Assembly: GCF_039536205.1 (NCBI RefSeq)
Contig: NZ_BAAAYL010000001.1
Location: forward strand, 310,001 to 374,000
Length of the DNA: 64,000 nucleotides
Source of the DNA: Streptomyces sannanensis
GTDB taxonomy: Bacteria > Actinomycetota > Actinomycetes > Streptomycetales > Streptomycetaceae
Reading direction: 5' to 3'
Shown one piece after another: positions 34,840 to 43,948 of the stretch. The stretch's first letter is position 1; each line of letters starts with the position of its first letter. The notes beneath the pieces are model-generated. The model searched no databases. It had not been told where the DNA came from and saw only the letters and a list, made by a program, of their open reading frames with translations. The translations under genes and the position numbers were made by a program.

Positions 34840-36161
34840 CCGAGCACGCCACCGACCTCGAATCACTGAGAAAGCGCGCCCTGGAGGCGCTCACCACCGC
34901 CCGGGACCGCACCGCCGCCCTCACCTCGTGTGTCGACGACCGCGAACTGATGGCCCAGCACTCGCCGTTGATGTCACCTCTGGTCTGGGACCTGGCCCAC
35001 ATCGGCAACCAGGAGGAGCTGTGGCTGCTGCGCGCGGTGGCCGGGCGTGAGGCGATGCGGCCCGAGATCGACTCGGTCTACGACGCGTTCGAGCATCCGC
35101 GTGCCGAGCGCCCCTCACTGCCGCTGCTCCCGCCGGCCGAGGCCCGCCGGTACGCCGCCGAGGTACGCGGCCGGGCGCTGGACGTACTGGAGCGCATCCC
35201 GCTGCACGGCACCCGGCTGACGGACGCGGCCTTCGCATTCGGGATGATCGCCCAGCACGAACAGCAGCACGACGAGACCATGCTGATCACCCATCAGCTG
35301 CGTAAGGGCCCCGCCGCGCTCCACGCCCCGCCACCCCCTGCGGCACCCGCCGACGCGGCCGCACTGCCCTCCGAAGTCCTCGTGCCCGGCGGCCCCTTCA
35401 CCATGGGAACCTCCACCGAGCCCTGGGCACTGGACAACGAACGGCCCGCGCACCACCGGCTGGTGCCGGACTTCTGGATCGACACCGTGCCGGTCGCCAA
35501 CGGCAGGTATCTGCGCTTCATGGAGGACGGCGGCTACCAGGACGAGCGCTGGTGGCAGTCGGAGGGCTGGGCCCAGGTCCAGGCCAACGGCCTGATCGCC
35601 CCGCTGTTCTGGCGCCGCGAAGGTGGTCAGTGGCTGACCCGGCGCTTCGGGGTCACCGAGCCCGTACGTCTCGACGAGCCCGTGCTGCATGTGAGCTGGT
35701 ACGAGGCCGACGCCTACGCCCGCTGGGCCGGACGACGGCTGCCCACCGAGACCGAGTGGGAGAAGGCGGCCCGCCACGACCCGGCGACCGGCCGGTCGCG
35801 CCGCTACCCGTGGGGCGATGCCGACCCGGCGCCCGAGCACGCCAACCTGGGCCAGCGCCATCTGCGGCCCGCACCGGCCGGCAGCTACCCCGCGGGCCAG
35901 TCACCGCTGGGCGTACGGCAGTTGGTCGGTGACGTCTGGGAGTGGACGGCCAGCGACTTCCTCCCGTACCCCGGCTTCGCCGCTTTCCCGTACCGCGAGT
36001 ACTCGGAGGTCTTCTTCGGCAGCGACTACAAGGTGCTGCGTGGCGGCTCCTTCGCCGTCGACCGGGTGGCCTGTCGGGGCACCTTCCGCAACTGGGACTA
36101 CCCGATCCGCCGCCAGATCTTCGCCGGATTCCGCACCGCGAGAGACGCGAGGGATGTCTGA
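34836..36161 (+). CDS. egtB: Ergothioneine sulfoxide synthase EgtB
   Basis: 441 aa non-heme iron enzyme joining hercynine and gamma-glutamylcysteine with oxygen. The N-terminal DinB-type domain supplies the iron ligands H55 (WDLAHIGNQ) and H141-x3-H145 (AQHEQQHDET). The C-terminal half is the FGE-sulfatase fold (VPGGPFTMGTSTEPWALD, then VLRGGSFAVD). ATG at 34836 overlaps egtA; its stop overlaps egtC as TGATG. Confidence 0.96.
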   Translation: MTEHATDLESLRKRALEALTTARDRTAALTSCVDDRELMAQHSPLMSPLVWDLAHIGNQEELWLLRAVAGREAMRPEIDSVYDAFEHPRAERPSLPLLPPAEARRYAAEVRGRALDVLERIPLHGTRLTDAAFAFGMIAQHEQQHDETMLITHQLRKGPAALHAPPPPAAPADAAALPSEVLVPGGPFTMGTSTEPWALDNERPAHHRLVPDFWIDTVPVANGRYLRFMEDGGYQDERWWQSEGWAQVQANGLIAPLFWRREGGQWLTRRFGVTEPVRLDEPVLHVSWYEADAYARWAGRRLPTETEWEKAARHDPATGRSRRYPWGDADPAPEHANLGQRHLRPAPAGSYPAGQSPLGVRQLVGDVWEWTASDFLPYPGFAAFPYREYSEVFFGSDYKVLRGGSFAVDRVACRGTFRNWDYPIRRQIFAGFRTARDARDV

Positions 36162-36916
36162 TGTGTCGTCATATCGCTTACGTGGGGCCTCCCGTGCCGC
36201 TCGGTGAGCTGCTGGTCGAACCGGTGCACGGGCTGTACCGGCAGTCCTGGACTCCGCGCCTCCAGCGGAACGGGACGGTCAACGCGGACGGCTTCGGGGT
36301 CGGCTGGTACGCCGAGGGCGACCCGGTCCCGGCCCGCTACCGCCGCTCCGGTCCCATCTGGGCCGACGTGACCTTCACCGACCTGGCCCGGGTGATCCGT
36401 ACCGGGGCGCTGGTCGCCGCCGTACGTGACGCCACCATGGCGAGCGCCGACGGCGCGGCCGGGGCCGCGCCGTTCGGCTCCGGCCCCTGGCTGCTCAGCC
36501 ACAACGGCGCGGTCGCCGGCTGGCCGCAGTCGGTGGCTCCGCTCGCCGCCGCGCTGCCCGCGGCCGAGCTGCTGTCCCTGGAGGCGCGCTGCGACGCGGC
36601 GCTGGTGTGGGCACTCGTGCTGCACCGGCTGCGCAACGGCGACGAACCCGCCCAGGCACTGGCCGACACCGTGCTCGAGATCGCGGCCGCGGCCCCCGCT
36701 TCACGGTTGAATCTACTGCTGTCCGACGGCGAGACGGTCGCGGCGACGGCCTGGGGCGACACGCTCTGGTACCTCAACGAGCCGGGCCGCCGCACGGTCG
36801 TGGCCTCCGAGCCGTACGACGACGACCCTCACTGGCGCGAGGTTCCCGACCGCACCCTGCTGGCGGCGAGCCGCACCGACGTCCTGCTGACCCCGCTCAA
36901 GGAGCCCCTCGCGTGA
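36161..36916 (+). CDS. egtC: Gamma-glutamyl hercynylcysteine sulfoxide hydrolase EgtC
   Basis: 251 aa class II glutamine amidotransferase-like Ntn hydrolase. The nucleophile is Cys2 (MCRHIAYVG), exposed after Met removal; [11 protein letters not shown] is the family's second conserved block. It removes the glutamyl group from the EgtB product. ATG at 36161 overlaps the egtB stop by one base; its stop overlaps the egtD GTG. Confidence 0.95.
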   Translation: MCRHIAYVGPPVPLGELLVEPVHGLYRQSWTPRLQRNGTVNADGFGVGWYAEGDPVPARYRRSGPIWADVTFTDLARVIRTGALVAAVRDATMASADGAAGAAPFGSGPWLLSHNGAVAGWPQSVAPLAAALPAAELLSLEARCDAALVWALVLHRLRNGDEPAQALADTVLEIAAAAPASRLNLLLSDGETVAATAWGDTLWYLNEPGRRTVVASEPYDDDPHWREVPDRTLLAASRTDVLLTPLKEPLA

Positions 36917-37875
36917 GCCCGTTCCTGCTGACCCGCACCCTGCCCGAGGACGCCACGGACGCCGACCTGCGAGCCGATGTGCTGCACGGGCTGACCCGAA
37001 ACCCCAAGACGCTGCCGCCGAAGTGGTTCTACGACGCACACGGCAGTGAGCTCTTCGAGGAGATCACCCGGCTGCCCGAGTACTACCCCACCCGCGCCGA
37101 GCGGGAGATCCTGATCCACCGCTCGGCGGAGATCGCCGGTCTGTCCGGCGCGCGCACCCTGGTGGAGCTCGGCTCGGGCTCGTCCGACAAGACCCGCCAT
37201 CTGCTGGACGCCCTGCCGGACCTGCACGGCTATGTGCCGGTCGACGTGAGCGAAAGCGCCCTCACCGGGGCCGCCGAGGCGATCCTCGACGAGCGGCCCG
37301 GGCTGCGGGTGCACGCCCTGGTCGCCGACTTCACCCGTGGGCTCGCCCTGCCCGGCACCCCCGGGCCGCGTCTGGTGGCGTTCCTCGGCGGCACGATCGG
37401 CAATCTGCTGCCCGCCGAACGGGCCGTGTTCCTGCGGTCCGTACGGTCGTTGCTCAAGCCCGGGGACAGCCTGCTGCTCGGCACCGACCTGGTCAAGGAC
37501 GAGGACACACTGGTGGCCGCGTACGACGACGCGGCCGGGGTCACCGCAGACTTCAACAAGAACGTCCTAGCGGTCATCAACCGCGAACTCGGTGCCGACT
37601 TCGACGCCGACGACTTCGCGCACGTGGCCGTCTGGGACAGGAAGAACGAATGGATCGAGATGAGGCTGCGGGCACGGCAGACGCTCACCGTCAAGATCCG
37701 CGATCTGGATCTCGTGGTGCCCTTCGAGTACGGCGAGGAGATGCGTACCGAGGTGTCGGCGAAATTCCGTCAGGACGGTGTACGGGCCGAACTGGCCGCC
37801 GCCGGGCTGACGCTGCGGAACTGGTGGACGGATGAGGCCGGGAGGTTCGCGCTGTCGCTCTCCACCGCCGACTGA
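36913..37875 (+). CDS. egtD: Histidine N-alpha-methyltransferase EgtD
   Basis: 320 aa. EgtD trimethylates histidine to hercynine, the first committed step. [20 protein letters not shown] and [15 protein letters not shown] (SAM site) are diagnostic, with [11 protein letters not shown] downstream. GTG at 36913 overlaps egtC as GTGA. The last 106 nt overlap the convergent acyltransferase gene. No egtE beta-lyase follows, so the last step must be encoded elsewhere or done by another PLP enzyme. Confidence 0.95.
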   Translation: MSPFLLTRTLPEDATDADLRADVLHGLTRNPKTLPPKWFYDAHGSELFEEITRLPEYYPTRAEREILIHRSAEIAGLSGARTLVELGSGSSDKTRHLLDALPDLHGYVPVDVSESALTGAAEAILDERPGLRVHALVADFTRGLALPGTPGPRLVAFLGGTIGNLLPAERAVFLRSVRSLLKPGDSLLLGTDLVKDEDTLVAAYDDAAGVTADFNKNVLAVINRELGADFDADDFAHVAVWDRKNEWIEMRLRARQTLTVKIRDLDLVVPFEYGEEMRTEVSAKFRQDGVRAELAAAGLTLRNWWTDEAGRFALSLSTAD

Positions 37876-38639
37876 GCAGCCCGTGCCAGGGAACGGCGGT
37901 CGGCATGGCGGGCCGCCGGGATCCGGGGCAGCACCCGGATCTCGGCGGTGAGCCGGCCGGCCGCCGCGACCCGCCACAGCGACGCGACCAGGGTGTCGTC
38001 ACCGACGAACGCGGCCGCCCCACTGGTCTCGCCGTCCGGGCCGCGGTAGCTGATCCGTACGGGCTGCACATCCACGCCCGCGTCCAGTGCGGCCTGCAAT
38101 GCGGCATGCCGGAACCGGCCCTGCCGCCGCCCGCACCAGGTGCTGCCCTCGGGGAAGACCAGCACCCGGGAACCCGCCGTCAGCGCGTCGCTGATCGCCC
38201 GCACCGTGCCGGGCAGGGCGCGCAACCGGTCGCGGTCGATGAACAGCGTGGCACCCCGGGCCGCGAGCGGCCCCAGCACGGGCCAGCGCCGAATCTCGCT
38301 CTTGGCGAGCATCCGTCCGGGCAGCACGGCGGCGAGCAGCGGCACGTCCAGCCATGAGATGTGGTTGGCGACGACCAGTGCCGCCCCCTGCCGGGGCTCG
38401 CCGGTGATGCGTATCCGTACCCCGAAGGCGCGCAGCACGGCACGGGACCAGAGACGGGTCAGGCGCTCCCTGGGGACCGCGGACAGCCGCAGCACCACCG
38501 GCGAGAGCAGCACCCCCGCCAGCACCGCCACGATGCCGGCGAGCAGCCGGAGGGCGGCGCGCAGGGGCGAGGCGGCCCGGCCCGTGTGATGGGCACAGCG
38601 CGGCGGGGTGCAGGGCGAGACGGGCAGCCAGACGTTCAT
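37770..38639 (-). CDS. 1-acyl-glycerol-3-phosphate-type acyltransferase (OlsA/PlsC-like)
   Basis: 289 aa membrane-associated acyltransferase. N-terminal membrane helix ([20 protein letters not shown]); NHISWLD is the catalytic HX4D motif and VFPEGSTW the substrate-binding block. ATG at 38639 overlaps the stop of the GNAT-type gene (ATGA), giving a two-gene operon like OlsB-OlsA for ornithine lipids. The C-terminal 35 residues lie antisense to egtD and look unstructured, so the functional end may be earlier. Confidence 0.9.
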   Translation of the reverse strand: MNVWLPVSPCTPPRCAHHTGRAASPLRAALRLLAGIVAVLAGVLLSPVVLRLSAVPRERLTRLWSRAVLRAFGVRIRITGEPRQGAALVVANHISWLDVPLLAAVLPGRMLAKSEIRRWPVLGPLAARGATLFIDRDRLRALPGTVRAISDALTAGSRVLVFPEGSTWCGRRQGRFRHAALQAALDAGVDVQPVRISYRGPDGETSGAAAFVGDDTLVASLWRVAAAGRLTAEIRVLPRIPAARHADRRSLARAAQSAVESDSANLPASSVHQFRSVSPAAASSARTPS

Positions 38640-39415
38640 CGCACCGGGGCCAGCGAGAGGAAGTGGCGCAGATAGCGGGGGTTGGTGCGGCGCAGCGACA
38701 GCAGCACGTACAGGTCGGCGACCCCGAAGTCCGGGTCGTACGCGGGCTCCCCGCAGACCCAGGCGCCCAGCCGCAGATAGCCGCGCAGCAATGCCGGGAT
38801 CTCGGTGCGCCCCGCGGGACGCTCGATGCCTTCGGGGCTCCAGGGCCGCAACGGGGTCACCCGGTACTCCTCGGGGGCGAGGTGCTTGGCGGCGACGGTG
38901 TCCCAGGTGCCGGCGGCGAGGGTCCCACCGTCCGCGAGGGGGATGGAGCAGCAGCCGGCCAGCCAGGTGTGCCCGGTACGGCTCATGTAACGGGCGAGTC
39001 CGGCCCAGACGAGCGCGATGACGGCGCCGTTGCGGTGGTCGGGGTGCACACAGGAGCGGCCCACCTCGACGAGGTCGTGACGGATGGGGTCGAGCCGTCC
39101 GAGGTCGAACTCGCCGTCGGAGTAGAGCCGGCCGGCCACCCGGGCCCGGTCGGGGGGCAGCACCCGGTATGTACCGACGACCTCGCCGGTGGCCTGCTCG
39201 CGCACCAGCAGGTGGTCGCAGTACGCGTCGAAGGCGTCGATGTCCAGCCCCGGCTCGGGTCCTTCGAGCCGGGCACCCATCTCACCGGCGAACACCTGGT
39301 GCCGCAGGCGCTGCGCGGCGCGGACGTCGTGCTGGTCCCGGGCGAGCGAGACCAGATAGCCGGAGCCCGCGGGCGGGGCTGGAAGGGCGGCGGGCGAGGC
39401 GGGCATGGCGGTCAT
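38636..39415 (-). CDS. GNAT-type N-acyltransferase (OlsB-like)
   Basis: 259 aa. DVRAAQRLRHQVFAGEMG and EVGRSCVHPDHRNGAVI are hallmarks of the acyl-ornithine/hemolysin-related GNAT family that makes lyso-ornithine lipid from a 3-hydroxyacyl donor. ATG at 39415 has AGGAGA six bases upstream; an ATG at 39730 would add 105 unconserved residues. It is followed directly by the PlsC-type gene, supporting a two-step aminolipid pathway, though the amino acid is not proven. Confidence 0.85.
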   Translation of the reverse strand: MTAMPASPAALPAPPAGSGYLVSLARDQHDVRAAQRLRHQVFAGEMGARLEGPEPGLDIDAFDAYCDHLLVREQATGEVVGTYRVLPPDRARVAGRLYSDGEFDLGRLDPIRHDLVEVGRSCVHPDHRNGAVIALVWAGLARYMSRTGHTWLAGCCSIPLADGGTLAAGTWDTVAAKHLAPEEYRVTPLRPWSPEGIERPAGRTEIPALLRGYLRLGAWVCGEPAYDPDFGVADLYVLLSLRRTNPRYLRHFLSLAPVR

Positions 39416-39561
39416 GTCGTTCTCCTGTGCCGGGCGGAAGATGCACCTCACTTTCTTCCGCCCCGGGCCGGCTTCGACATGACCTCGACGGGGCCTGTGG
39501 ATGTGCGGCTGCTGAATGCCGGGCGCCGCCGGTCCCGGCGACGCCAGGGGACCCGGACGGG

Positions 39562-41061
39562 TCAGTCCTTGCGCACCAGCAGCGCCACGGTCAGGCCGGT
39601 CATGCGCTCCGTCCCGGATGCCGTGTAGTGGGCGCGGAGCGCGTCCGCCTGGGGGCCGGGCAGGCCCTGCAGCGGGTCCGGGTCGCCGCCCCTGACCACG
39701 AGCCAGAGCCGCTTCTCCTTTCCCACGCACTCGGCCGGACGGGGGCAGTAGACCGGGTCCGACTCATGGAGTTCGGCCGCCGACCTGGCAACGAAGACAT
39801 CACGCATGCTGAGCTCGCGCGGAAGATAGAAGCTGACGCCCCGGCTGTCCTCCATGCGGTCGTAGACCACCGCGTCCCCGGGGGCGTAGTACTTGCGGAT
39901 GGCCCGGGCGGCTCCTTCGAAGTCCATGCTCAGCCCCAGGTGGTGTTCGAAAGTCTCCCGCACCGCCTTCTGCACGGGCAGCGTGAGCAGGGCGAGTACC
40001 GCCAGGGCCGCCGCGAGCGCGGCCTTGAACCGTACCGCCGCGGCGAGCCCGGCCCCTGCCAGGACCGCCCACGCCGGCAGGGTGAAGAGCATGTACCGGA
40101 AGTAGAAGTAGGAGATCTGCCCGTGGGAGGCCACCCAGATCACCAGTGGTGGCAGCACGGCGAGTGCGGTGCACCACAGGAGGGTGTCGTTCCGTTCCCT
40201 CCATGCCAGAGCGGCCAGCATGATCACCGCCCCCGCGCACAGTGCGGAGGCGAAGATCTGGGGCCAGATGTCGACCAGTCCCCATCCGTCCGGCTTGGCG
40301 ATCCAGTAGAGCTGCCGGGACGCCTGCGACCTGCCCAGCAGAATCACCGGAACCACACAGGCCACACCGGTCACTGCGGCGATACAGAAACCCCACAGCG
40401 CCCGGCGCTCCTGCCGGCCCCGGAAGATCGCCGCGAGGAGATGGCCCAGAAGGGCGGTCAGGGCGACCAGATGCATGAGTCCGATGAACTCCACGCACAG
40501 GGCGTAGCCCGTCCAGCGCCACCAGCTGCGGGGGCGGTCCAGGGCCCGGAGCAGCATCAGCGTGGCCAGGGACACGGCCAGCAGCGTCAGGGCGTAAGGA
40601 CGGGCCTCGTGGCCGAACCTGCTCACCGCCGGGATCACGGCGAACAACAGGCCGCCGGCGAGCCCGGCCCGGCGGCCGAACAGCCGCTGCCCGGTCAGCG
40701 CCACACAGACGGCGGCACCGATCATGGCCAGTGCGGAGGGCATGCGCACGGCGGTGGCCGATTCCCCGAAGACGGTCATCCACGCATGCAGCATGAAGTA
40801 GTACGCGCCGAGCACCGCGTCCACCCGCTGCACCGTCCCGAGCAACTGCTCGGCCGTACGGCCGGCGATGTCCCAGCTGGCCAGCTCGTCGCCGCCCATC
40901 TGCGGCCGCCCGATCCGGTACATGGTCATCGCCAGTGTGGCCAGCGCGGGCCACAGCCACACACCGACCGGCTGACGCGGGCGGTCTTGCCGCGCTTCCG
41001 GCGCCCGAACCTCGCCGGTGTCCTGAACAGGAGGGGGGAGAAGTGCCATGCGGAAAGCCAT
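39562..41061 (-). CDS. Multi-spanning membrane glycosyltransferase (GT39/PMT-like)
   Basis: About 499 aa with roughly ten hydrophobic helices between residues 30 and 370 and a soluble C-terminal domain. The early GGDELASWDIAGR has the acidic residue in the first external loop typical of GT-C enzymes, and VSRFGHEARPYALTLLAVS matches the Arnt/PMT-like family. It probably transfers a sugar from a polyprenyl-phosphate donor; acceptor unknown. The start is uncertain (ATG 41061 or 41049), as neither has a good ribosome site. Confidence 0.82.
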   Translation of the reverse strand: MAFRMALLPPPVQDTGEVRAPEARQDRPRQPVGVWLWPALATLAMTMYRIGRPQMGGDELASWDIAGRTAEQLLGTVQRVDAVLGAYYFMLHAWMTVFGESATAVRMPSALAMIGAAVCVALTGQRLFGRRAGLAGGLLFAVIPAVSRFGHEARPYALTLLAVSLATLMLLRALDRPRSWWRWTGYALCVEFIGLMHLVALTALLGHLLAAIFRGRQERRALWGFCIAAVTGVACVVPVILLGRSQASRQLYWIAKPDGWGLVDIWPQIFASALCAGAVIMLAALAWRERNDTLLWCTALAVLPPLVIWVASHGQISYFYFRYMLFTLPAWAVLAGAGLAAAVRFKAALAAALAVLALLTLPVQKAVRETFEHHLGLSMDFEGAARAIRKYYAPGDAVVYDRMEDSRGVSFYLPRELSMRDVFVARSAAELHESDPVYCPRPAECVGKEKRLWLVVRGGDPDPLQGLPGPQADALRAHYTASGTERMTGLTVALLVRKD

Positions 41062-41199
41062 AGCGCCGCGGCGCTGCCCCCGGGGCGGCACACCATGGCG
41101 GACATGGCCGTTTTCGCCTGTTCGGCCCCCGGCCACGCCTCGCGGAGTACCGCCCGGTGGGGCACCGTGGAGTGACGTACCGAGAGGAGAACGGCTCTC

Positions 41200-41415
41200 A
41201 TGTCGAACCACATCTACAAGGTCGCCGAGATCGTCGGCAGCTCGACCGAGGGTCTCGACCAGGCCATCCGCAACGGCATCGCGCGCGCCTCCCAGACGCT
41301 GCGCAGCCTCGACTGGTTCGAGGTGACCGAGATCCGCGGCCATATCGCGGAAGGCGCGATCGCCCACTACCAGGTGGGCATGAAGGTCGGCTTCCGCCTG
41401 GAGGACGCGGGGTAG
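41200..41415 (+). CDS. Dodecin
   Basis: 71 aa. MSNHIYKVAEIVGSSTEG and the following LDWFEVTEIRGHI match dodecins, dodecameric flavin-storing proteins in which the Trp stacks on the flavin ring. ATG at 41200. Monocistronic. It may buffer FMN or riboflavin and limit photochemical damage. Confidence 0.95.
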   Translation: MSNHIYKVAEIVGSSTEGLDQAIRNGIARASQTLRSLDWFEVTEIRGHIAEGAIAHYQVGMKVGFRLEDAG

Positions 41416-41636
41416 GCGCACATCGTTGCTCCCCTGACGCCGAAGGCCAGGGGCCCCGTTCGACGTACCCGTAATGGCACTGGTGATCGCCGACGACAAA
41501 AAGAGCCCGGCCGCCCATCACTGCCCGGACCAGCGGTGAATGGGGGCTGCGTCCATCCGGCGTGATCAGCGTTCGGCTGATCCGGTGCGGTGTGGCGCGG
41601 GTACCGTCTGGGTGTTGCCGCAGAACGGAGTTCGCC

Positions 41637-42833
41637 GTGTCGCAGAGCATCGAGGAGCACACCGGCACTCGGATCGCCCGTATCCGGAAGCAGCGTGGCC
41701 TGACGCAGCAGGGCCTGGCGATGCGGGCCCATGTGTCGAAGTCGCTGTTGTCGAAGGTCGAGTGCGGGCAGAAGCCCGCGTCCCCGGCTTTTATTGCGGC
41801 CTGTGCCCGCGCACTTGGTGTCTCCACGTCCGATCTCCTGGGGCAGCCGTACGCCGAGGAGCTGCGCCGGGACCGGATGGATGCGCTGATCCAGCCGATC
41901 CGTGAAGGGCTGGAGAACTGGGACATCGCTCTGGACTGGGAAACGGCCCCGCGCCCGATCGCGCTCATCCGTGCTGATGTCCAGCGCGCGCTGGAGCAGC
42001 GTCGCCAGGCGGAGTACACGGACATGGTCCGTGATCTTCCAGGCTTGATCGACGAGTGTGTCCAGGCCGTCCACACCAGCTCCGGAGAGGACCAGCGGCT
42101 GGCCTACGAGTGCCTGGCGGGTACGTTCCGCTGTGTGTTCACCATGGCGTGGAAGTTCGGGTACATCGACCTGGCCACCGTGGCACTGGACCGCTTGGCA
42201 TGGGCCGCGCCGCGTGCCGATGAGCCGGGTCTGGCGGCCATGCATGCCTTCCTCCGAGCGCAGACCACGATGGCATCCGGCCGGTACGACATCGGTGTGC
42301 GCGTAGTCGACCGCGCGCTGCGGGATCTTGAAGGCCAGGACGCACACCGCCCGGCAGCCATCGACGCCATGCGAGGGATGCTTCACCTGCGGGCCGCGGT
42401 GATCGCGGGCCGAGCGAAGGACCGGGACCACGCTGAGGCACGGCTCGCCGAGGCCCGTGCCCTGGCCCGTCAGACGGGCGAACTGCCCGACTACGGCGTG
42501 ACCTGGGGGCCGGTCAACGTTGCCGTCCATGCCGTCGCCATGGCTTCGGAGATGGACGAGTTCGGCCTGGCCATCGAACGCGCCAAGGACGTGCGGATCC
42601 CACCTGACTGGACCCGGTCCCGGGCCGGGCACCACTGGATGGACCTGGGTCGGGCCTACGCCTGGGAAGGCCGCCCGGAGCAGTCTCTGAACTGTCTGCA
42701 GCGGGCCCGGCGCATCGCGCCGCAGCAGACGCGCTACCACCCGACGGTGCGGGACACCGTTCTGGCACTCAAGCGCCGCGAACGGTCCCGCAGCGGATCG
42801 CTGGCGCAGTACGCGGAGTGGGTCGGGATATAG
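41637..42833 (+). CDS. XRE-family regulator with TPR-like C-terminal domain
   Basis: 398 aa. Residues about 10-65 are a Cro/C1-type helix-turn-helix (RKQRGLTQQGLAMRAHVSKS, LSKVECGQKPAS). The rest is a helical repeat domain typical of large Streptomyces XRE proteins that may sense a peptide or small molecule. GTG at 41637 has GGAG six bases upstream. Two small genes follow after a palindromic spacer, a common arrangement in which the regulator controls its downstream partners. Confidence 0.9.
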   Translation: MSQSIEEHTGTRIARIRKQRGLTQQGLAMRAHVSKSLLSKVECGQKPASPAFIAACARALGVSTSDLLGQPYAEELRRDRMDALIQPIREGLENWDIALDWETAPRPIALIRADVQRALEQRRQAEYTDMVRDLPGLIDECVQAVHTSSGEDQRLAYECLAGTFRCVFTMAWKFGYIDLATVALDRLAWAAPRADEPGLAAMHAFLRAQTTMASGRYDIGVRVVDRALRDLEGQDAHRPAAIDAMRGMLHLRAAVIAGRAKDRDHAEARLAEARALARQTGELPDYGVTWGPVNVAVHAVAMASEMDEFGLAIERAKDVRIPPDWTRSRAGHHWMDLGRAYAWEGRPEQSLNCLQRARRIAPQQTRYHPTVRDTVLALKRRERSRSGSLAQYAEWVGI

Positions 42834-42851
42834 CAGATTCCAGGCAAGAGG

Positions 42852-42873
42852 AGTTGCACCATTCGGTGCAACT
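42852..42873. promoter_or_regulatory. Palindrome downstream of the XRE gene
   Basis: AGTTGCACC-ATTC-GGTGCAACT is a perfect 9-bp inverted repeat with a 4-nt spacer, 19 nt after the XRE stop and 132 nt before the small gene at 43005. It can be an operator for the XRE protein or a transcription terminator. Confidence 0.5.
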
Positions 42874-43004
42874 GCCGTGCATCGCCGGTCGGCAGGCTGA
42901 CGTTCAGTCAGGATCCCCGTGACCATCTCCCCGACTCGAACGGAGTCGAGAGCTTGGGGAGGAACGGTCCGGGGGCGTGGCCAACGCTGATAGGGAGCGT
43001 CGAC

Positions 43005-43307
43005 ATGCCGCACTGTTTCGCCCGCATCTTCGAGCCGCTGCTGCGGCTGCTCCGGCCCGCGCCGGGCCGCCACCGCAGACGAGATCACCAAACCGCCGGC
43101 TTCATGGCCTCGACCGTCTATCAGCCTCGCGCATCGGCTGCCCCGGGGCTGCGGGGCGAGCAGGTCGGGCTGGTACGCCCGTACCTGGTCGCGCACGAGC
43201 GGCGGGAGGCCCAGAGACAACGGGCACGGCGTCGCGCGCTGTGGCTGGCGGTCCACGGCATCGACATCGGCCCCCGGTTGCTCCACGGAGTGGAGGTCAG
43301 CGCATGA
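43005..43307 (+). CDS. Small basic hypothetical protein
   Basis: 100 aa, rich in Arg, His and Pro, without membrane helices. ATG at 43005 has AGGGAG at 42992-42997. Its stop overlaps the next start (ATGA), so it is coupled to it. I do not recognise the family; similar pairs accompany XRE regulators in Streptomyces. Confidence 0.7.
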   Translation: MPHCFARIFEPLLRLLRPAPGRHRRRDHQTAGFMASTVYQPRASAAPGLRGEQVGLVRPYLVAHERREAQRQRARRRALWLAVHGIDIGPRLLHGVEVSA

Positions 43308-43660
43308 CGAGCGGAACCGGCCAGCTCCGCCTGCTGCCATGGGCGGGCCCAGAGGGGAAGCCTTGCTATCTCGCAAGTGACGGGACGGGATACCTGTCCC
43401 GGCTCGCGAACAACGTGGAGTCCGCCCAGCTCGGTCTGGCCGGTGAACTCCTCCAGGAGGCGCAGCGCATTCTGGGCGGGCTTCAGTGGACGCCCGGCGA
43501 ACTACACCTGTTGGCGGTCCAGTTGACCGAAGCTCTGACCAATGTGCACCGGATCGCGGTCAGCCGGGGCGCACGCCTACCCTCACCCGCCTACGAAGAC
43601 GCCGATTCCCTCAACGCCCCGGACGACGAGGACGACCCGCGATCAGCCCTGCGCGACTGA
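43304..43660 (+). CDS. Small hypothetical protein coupled to preceding gene
   Basis: 118 aa. The first 80 residues look folded and helical (YLSRLANNVESAQLGLAGEL, LHLLAVQLTEALTNVHRIA); the end is acidic and disordered. ATG at 43304 overlaps the stop of the preceding gene. Family not recognised. Confidence 0.72.
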   Translation: MTSGTGQLRLLPWAGPEGKPCYLASDGTGYLSRLANNVESAQLGLAGELLQEAQRILGGLQWTPGELHLLAVQLTEALTNVHRIAVSRGARLPSPAYEDADSLNAPDDEDDPRSALRD

Positions 43661-43948
43661 CCTGCCCACACCCCGATACACCGTTCCTGCCAGATGCCCG
43701 GCCGGCGGTGCAGGCAAAGGGGGACCGCGACATGGTCTCCGAGATCGACTTTTGGTAGGGCACCAGGACCGCGGGGCCGGTACCTTGGTACCCCTTGGTA
43801 CCCCTTGTCCGCGAAGTAGATCGCCTCCGCTTCCGCGAGTGAGCCGCGCGCCGAGATCGCAGAAGCCTGCCGTGGAGCGGCGGCGACAGGGTGGGTTGTG
43901 CTGATGGAGTCGGCTACCTATCTCGAACTCGACCGATGCGGCGCTGAA
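43661..43948. other. Gap with short tandem repeat
   Basis: A 10-bp unit (CCTTGGTACC) is repeated nearly three times around 43780-43806. No supported gene. Confidence 0.55.

Noticed and set aside
39169..41175. 668-codon plus-strand frame over the membrane glycosyltransferase
   Set aside because: Antisense shadow; no hydrophobic pattern or motif, whereas the minus strand has about ten membrane helices.
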